A stretch of DNA of 9,315 nucleotides from Bacteroidota bacterium (GTDB lineage: Bacteria > Bacteroidota > Bacteroidia > Chitinophagales > Chitinophagaceae). Positions 6,235 to 9,315 of the stretch are shown here, one piece after another; the first letter of the stretch is position 1, and each line of letters begins with the position of its first letter. The notes under the pieces were generated by a model. That model did no database searches. It was given only the letters and a program-made list of their open reading frames with translations, and was not told the DNA's origin. Position numbers and translations under genes: made by a program. The DNA lies in NCBI GenBank assembly GCA_947461985.1, contig CANHNT010000060.1, positions 1 through 9,315 of the forward strand, written 5' to 3'.

Positions 6235-6508
6235 GGTCTGTAACAATGTGCATCGGAGTTGTGTCACTCACTTCAAGGTCACGGATTTTCTTCAGCTTCC
6301 TGTTTCTTTATTCGGGATTCCTTACCATTTTAATAAAAGCCAAAGGCTTTCAAAGAGCAGGTTTGGGGTTAGCGTATTTACGAAACTGACGCTTTGGTCG
6401 GTTGAAGTAATCTAAGGTTGATTCATGCTGACGTTCGTATGTTCACGAACCTTTTTAAAAAATGAATAGTTTCGTAGCGCAATAATAGAGTCGATAAAAT
6501 ATAAAAAA
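6235..6508. other. GC-raised intergenic stretch with inverted repeats, no gene recognised
   Basis: No ORF of convincing length on either strand. My hand count for 6241-6480 gives 96 G+C of 240 (40%), whereas the AT-rich gaps elsewhere are much lower (for example 6 of 60 at 7321-7380). It contains several possible foldbacks (6336-6350, 6433-6450, 6379-6387 with 6468-6476) and paired direct repeats (CTGACG at 6386 and 6428; GGTTGA at 6400 and 6416). One minus-strand frame near 6235-6300 reads protein-like (KLKKIRDLEVSDTTP) but is interrupted by a stop upstream. Candidates are a structured RNA, a dispersed intergenic repeat or a decayed gene. Confidence 0.5.
6433..6455 (+). terminator. Weak terminator candidate after the GSCFA gene
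   Basis: GTTCGT (6433-6438) pairs with ACGAAC (6445-6450) around a 6-base loop, followed by CTTTTT. The stem has only 6 pairs and lies about 200 bases after the GSCFA stop, so it is a modest candidate for ending the plus-strand transcript; the stronger bidirectional hairpin at 6543-6571 lies further on. Confidence 0.35.
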
Positions 6509-6538
6509 ACGCAGCGTCGTGAAGCACAGACGCTGCGT
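6502..6538 (-). terminator. Second minus-strand terminator hairpin behind the outer-membrane protein gene
   Basis: ACGCAGCGTC (6509-6518) and GACGCTGCGT (6529-6538) form a perfect 10-pair, GC-rich stem with a 10-base loop. Read on the minus strand, the stem is followed by a T-run (complement of the A tract at 6503-6509), so it points leftward. It would act as a back-up for the hairpin at 6543-6571. Confidence 0.75.
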
Positions 6539-6542
6539 ATAA

Positions 6543-6571
6543 AAAAAGCCTCTCAAAAAGAGAGGCTTTTT
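6543..6571. terminator. Bidirectional rho-independent terminator between converging genes
   Basis: GCCTCTC (6548-6554) and GAGAGGC (6560-6566) pair around an AAAAA loop. The flanking A5 (6543-6547) and T5 (6567-6571) extend the stem to 12 perfect pairs and supply a U-tract in both directions. It lies 19 bases past the stop of the minus-strand outer-membrane protein gene and also faces the plus-strand GSCFA transcript. Confidence 0.88.
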
Positions 6572-6590
6572 GATAATATATTTTATATGA

Positions 6591-7307
6591 TTAGAAGTGT
6601 AATGTTAAGTTCATAGAAGTAGAACTTACATTTCCAAAGTTAATGTTTGAAGTAGATTTACCTTTAACCTCAACAGTTCCTAATTTGTAGTTAGAAGCAC
6701 CGTTTGCTGCAACTTGCAAGCCATAGTTGTATTGTGCACCAATTGACATTTTAGGGAAAATGAAATATTCAGCACCAATAAAACCATTTACACCTAAATT
6801 AATGGATGTTCCAGCATTAAAAGTACCATTTGCTACAGCGTTGTTTGTTTCACTCCATTTTAGAGAAGAAAAACCAACCAATGCATCAGCACCATAGAAT
6901 CCTTGTAATCGTGTAGAACCTCTTCTCCACTCTTTACCTAATCCAAGATTTAAATTTAATGCTGAAGCTTTGTAAGTAGCGAAAGGGATGCCACCTGGAA
7001 CTACACCACCAGTTAAATTATTACTTCCAAAACCTACATTCGCAACGACTCTGTATGCCGATTTCGCATCAATGAATTTTTTTCCAACCAAAGAGTTCGC
7101 TGTAACATTTCCTAAAGTGGGTGCAGCGTTCAATGGATTGCCATTAAATAAATTTCCTACATAATTGAAAACACCAGTTGCATTGAAGCTAATAGCCCAG
7201 TCATTCGCTTCTGGTAAATAGTTTTCTCCTTTTTTTGATTTCAAATCTTGAGCGTTAGCAAATCCAACTGCCATAATCGCTGCCATTGTTAAAATAATTT
7301 TTCTCAT
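6591..7307 (-). CDS. Outer-membrane beta-barrel protein with signal peptide
   Basis: A 238-residue secreted protein of no named family that I can fix. MRKIILTMAAIMAVGFANA is a textbook signal peptide, with predicted cleavage after residue 19 before QDL. The mature part has alternating-pattern strands (YRVVANVGFG, ALNLNLGLGKEW, RLQGFYGADALVGF, SINLGVNGFIGAEYF, MSIGAQYNYGLQVA) and ends MNLTLHF, the aromatic C-terminal strand typical of outer-membrane barrels. Gly/Asn-rich turns lie between them, and eight strands would fit the length. It is a stand-alone gene with its own promoter (-7 box at 7337-7344) and two terminators behind it, suggesting strong independent expression. The role could be structural or a porin; no binding domain is visible. 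Confidence 0.85.
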   Translation of the reverse strand: MRKIILTMAAIMAVGFANAQDLKSKKGENYLPEANDWAISFNATGVFNYVGNLFNGNPLNAAPTLGNVTANSLVGKKFIDAKSAYRVVANVGFGSNNLTGGVVPGGIPFATYKASALNLNLGLGKEWRRGSTRLQGFYGADALVGFSSLKWSETNNAVANGTFNAGTSINLGVNGFIGAEYFIFPKMSIGAQYNYGLQVAANGASNYKLGTVEVKGKSTSNINFGNVSSTSMNLTLHF

Positions 7308-7336
7308 GTTTATTTTTTTTATTTAAAATTTAGATT

Positions 7337-7344
7337 CAAATATA
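7337..7344 (-). promoter_or_regulatory. Promoter -7 box of the outer-membrane protein gene
   Basis: On the minus strand the bases read TATATTTG, an exact fit to TAnnTTTG, placed 29 bases before the ATG. No good TTTG -33 box is found at the usual distance; the sequence there is pure A/T. Confidence 0.55.
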
Positions 7345-7477
7345 CTATAATTTGTTAATAAATATATTTTTTGATCTTTTTTTTTCTGCTATTTTTTACA
7401 AAAAATCGAAGCAATTATAATCAAGCAGATACACCATGAAAGCAATATTTCAATGTTCCAAATAAAATAAAACCTAT

Positions 7478-7510
7478 CCATAGATTTCCTATATTCTCGT
7501 AAGTCTATGG
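7478..7510 (-). terminator. Possible ispF terminator hairpin
   Basis: CCATAGATTT (7478-7487) pairs with AAGTCTATGG (7501-7510), ten pairs with one G-T wobble and a 13-base loop. On the minus strand it is followed by a moderately T-rich tail (ATAGGTTTTATTTTATTT). It is about 120 bases past the ispF stop. The stem is AT-rich and the tail is broken by G, so it may be only a processing hairpin. Confidence 0.4.
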
Positions 7511-7627
7511 CTGATATACATTTTATCTCTACCAATATGTTATAAAAGATTTGTTGGCTTCACTCTATATTTCGGTAGCTATCGATTATTTGTAGCGCAG
7601 TGCCTAATATAAAATAATAAAGAGGAG

Positions 7628-8104
7628 TTATATTTTACTCACTAAAACCGTTGCATGAGCAACAACGCCTTCTTGTCTGCCCACAAAACCAAGGGTTTCG
7701 GTAGTAGTGGCTTTTATTGAAATTAAATCAATACCAATCTGTAAACAATCGGCAATGGCTTTTTGCATAGCCTCAACATGCGGTTTTATTTTAGGCAATT
7801 CTAGGCAAACAGTGCTGTCGATATTAACTACTTGAAATCCTTTTTGGTTTAAAATTTCATTGCTTTTTCGCAATAAAATTTTACTGTCAATGTCTTTAAA
7901 AGCATTGTCGTTATCAGGGAAATGCGTGCCAATATCACCAGCATTTACAGCACCTAATAGTGCATCGCAAATTGCATGTAACAGCACATCGGCATCTGAA
8001 TGGCCCAAAGCGCCTTTAGTATGAGGAATTTTAATGCCGCCTAACCAAAAATCTCTTCCTTCTACCAATTGATGATAATCAATGCCGTATCCTATTCTGT
8101 ACAT
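7628..8104 (-). CDS. ispF: 2-C-methyl-D-erythritol 2,4-cyclodiphosphate synthase
   Basis: Cytoplasmic trimeric enzyme of the MEP isoprenoid pathway. It converts CDP-ME 2-phosphate to the 2,4-cyclodiphosphate with release of CMP, using zinc. At 158 residues it is of normal length. RIGYGIDYHQL at 3-13 supplies metal ligands Asp9 and His11. GHSDADVLLHAICDALLGA at 34-52 holds the third ligand His43 and the substrate-contact HSD. DIGTHFPD is at 57-64, and the signature KATTTETLGFVGRQEG is at 131-146. All key residues are present. The ATG at 8102-8104 directly follows a terminator-like hairpin (8131-8168) behind porV, on the same strand. No other MEP-pathway genes are in the window. The identity is very secure. 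Confidence 0.98.
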   Translation of the reverse strand: MYRIGYGIDYHQLVEGRDFWLGGIKIPHTKGALGHSDADVLLHAICDALLGAVNAGDIGTHFPDNDNAFKDIDSKILLRKSNEILNQKGFQVVNIDSTVCLELPKIKPHVEAMQKAIADCLQIGIDLISIKATTTETLGFVGRQEGVVAHATVLVSKI

Positions 8105-8126
8105 AATTGTTTAATTTATTTGTTAT

Positions 8127-8168
8127 AAAAAAAATGCCATGTTTTTGCAAAGCTAAACATGGCATTTT
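8127..8168. terminator. Strong hairpin terminator between porV and ispF
   Basis: AAAATGCCATGTTT (8131-8144) and AAACATGGCATTTT (8155-8168) form a perfect 14-pair stem with a 10-base loop. On the minus strand the stem runs into eight T (complement of 8127-8134). It sits 31 bases after the porV stop and only 22 bases before the ispF start, so it separates the two genes or acts as an attenuator. The plus-strand tail is also fairly T-rich. Confidence 0.85.
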
Positions 8169-8199
8169 AATTTATTTTAATAATTATTTTTTATTAATC

Positions 8200-9315
8200 T
8201 TATTTCTTAGTACGAACGTCTTTTTTCGTATCTTTTTTGTCCTCTTTTTTAGAGTCTTTCCCGTTTGGTAACAAAATATTATTTAATTTGTCCACATCAA
8301 AAACCAAAGAAAAACGAAGGGTGTTCGACAAAGGATTTCTTGAAATGCCCGAACCAGAAGGAACTACATAAGCTAAGTTTAATCCGAACATGCTATATTT
8401 TACGCCAACTCCAAGAGATAAAAAGCGACGATCTCCTTTCATTTTTGATTCGTAAAAATATCCTGCACGAGCAAAAAATTGATTTTGATAAGCGTACTCT
8501 GCACCAAAGCTCATCATAATTTCTTTTAATTCTTCACTACCACCACCAGATGCATCACTAAATGATCCTAAAATGCCACTCACCACACTTTTACTGTTAA
8601 TTTTATCCACGTCAATAAAAGTATATTCTTCCGCTGAATCTACATATACCCAATGTGGTGAAGGGGCTAATAATTTATTGGCGTCAATTGCAAACGTTAT
8701 TTTATTAAATTCATCAATGTTGTAATTATATGCAACTCCAATTCCTAAATTAGTAGGTAAAAAATCTTTACGACCACTGCCATAACTCATTTTGTTTCCT
8801 AAATTAGTTAATGACAATCCTGCATTAATAGAAGATGCTTGCCCTGTTTCAGCGTTTGATTTTAATTGTTTTGTATAAAACATACCTAAATCCACTGCTG
8901 CTGAAGTTCCAGGTTTGTATGATGAGCTGCTTTGATTGCCTGCTCCATTAATAATGTTGGAGTGAATGATTTTACCAGCAACTCCTATCGCTAAATTTTC
9001 AGAAAGTTTTCGTGAGTAACCGATATCAAAAGCAAATTCTCTAGGATTTCCTGTACCGATAGGTAGTGCATTTACATCGGTATAATTGATGCTTCCCAAA
9101 TTAAAATAACGTAAACCAAAACTTATGGCTTGGTTTTTATTATCATCATCACCAAATTTTGCGTAACCAGAAATGTAGGCTAAAAAAATATCAGGAACTA
9201 AATCTTTTAACCATGGAGTGTAGGTAATTGAAACACCGGCTTCTTTTTCTGCCATTGCCAATTTAGAAAGGTTCCAATATTGTGCATTGGCATCTGGACT
9301 TATTGCTATACCTAC
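8200..9315 (-). CDS. porV: Type IX secretion system outer-membrane protein PorV (LptO), N-terminus missing
   Basis: Outer-membrane 14-strand barrel of the FadL type that, as established for PorV, collects type IX substrates from the SprA translocon and delivers them to the PorU signal peptidase for surface attachment. The frame is open through the right edge, giving 371 residues; the signal peptide and first strand are outside. The visible start VGIAISPDANAQYWNLSKL is the hallmark 'SxDANxxxWNPAK' segment. It is followed by VSITYTPWLKDLVPDIFLAY, LRYFNLGSI, EFAFDIGYSRKLSENLAIGV, DEFNKITFAIDANKLLAPSP and NPLSNTLRFSLVFDVDKLN, all in PorV order. Past the last strand there is a Lys/Asp-rich tail of about 19 residues (9 Lys, 4 Asp) that I do not recall in standard PorV. 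An internal ATG or TTG near 9255-9261 is not the true start. Confidence 0.92.
   Translation of the reverse strand, partial: VGIAISPDANAQYWNLSKLAMAEKEAGVSITYTPWLKDLVPDIFLAYISGYAKFGDDDNKNQAISFGLRYFNLGSINYTDVNALPIGTGNPREFAFDIGYSRKLSENLAIGVAGKIIHSNIINGAGNQSSSSYKPGTSAAVDLGMFYTKQLKSNAETGQASSINAGLSLTNLGNKMSYGSGRKDFLPTNLGIGVAYNYNIDEFNKITFAIDANKLLAPSPHWVYVDSAEEYTFIDVDKINSKSVVSGILGSFSDASGGGSEELKEIMMSFGAEYAYQNQFFARAGYFYESKMKGDRRFLSLGVGVKYSMFGLNLAYVVPSGSGISRNPLSNTLRFSLVFDVDKLNNILLPNGKDSKKEDKKDTKKDVRTKK

Larger units (their letters stand above)
7308..7627. other. Intergenic region between ispF and the outer-membrane protein gene
   Basis: A 320-base gap with no credible ORF. It holds the promoter of the outer-membrane protein gene at its left end, a very AT-rich stretch up to about 7400, and a hairpin at 7478-7510 that may end the ispF transcript. 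I see nothing else in it. Confidence 0.6.

Noticed and set aside
6026..6271. 81-codon minus-strand ORF starting MSDTTPMHIVTDL
   Set aside because: Most of it is antisense to the GSCFA gene. Only the first dozen codons lie in the spacer; the protein-like look there is noted in the spacer finding but is not enough to call a gene.
8265..8519. 84-codon plus-strand ORF over porV
   Set aside because: Antisense to strongly conserved PorV sequence.

Overview
The window looks like a chromosomal segment of an AT-rich member of the Bacteroidota, probably near Flavobacteriales or a relative. The evidence is a PorV-type type IX secretion protein, a GSCFA-domain protein, the Bacteroidota version of an arginase/formimidoylglutamase-like protein, TAnnTTTG promoter boxes, and almost no Shine-Dalgarno sequences. 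I see no insertion sequence, phage gene, CRISPR array, tRNA or rRNA. It reads as core chromosome with one small accessory-looking island (2379-3062).

Layout, left to right. The minus strand carries groES and the first 143 codons of groEL (cut by the window start). They are separated by a 140-base spacer that holds a degenerate 7-base tandem array. A 315-base divergent region follows, then a plus-strand run: an arginase-fold protein with altered metal ligands (1187-2326), a small two-gene unit resembling an antitoxin/RelE-ParE toxin pair (2379-2880), a 55-residue two-helix membrane protein not found by ordinary ORF length cut-offs (2895-3062), a 713-residue polytopic membrane protein of the TMTC/GT-C glycosyltransferase-like type with C-terminal TPRs (3128-5269), and a GSCFA protein that starts in a TAATG overlap with it (5269-6234).

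A 356-base gap (6235-6590) has unusually high GC for intergenic DNA here and several inverted repeats, and ends in two strong hairpins. Beyond it, on the minus strand, are an outer-membrane beta-barrel protein (6591-7307), a 320-base gap, ispF of the MEP isoprenoid pathway (7628-8104), and porV (8200 to the window end, N-terminus missing). A near-perfect terminator sits between porV and ispF.

Functionally the window mixes protein folding (GroES/GroEL), isoprenoid synthesis (IspF), outer-membrane export (PorV) and a possible surface or protein glycosylation step (TMTC-like protein). The best candidates for something not yet described are the translationally coupled TMTC-like/GSCFA pair, the three-gene toxin-like cluster with its small membrane protein, the arginase-fold protein lacking part of its metal site, and the GC-raised structured spacer at 6235-6500. 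These functional links are inferences from sequence motifs and adjacency; no homology search was run.
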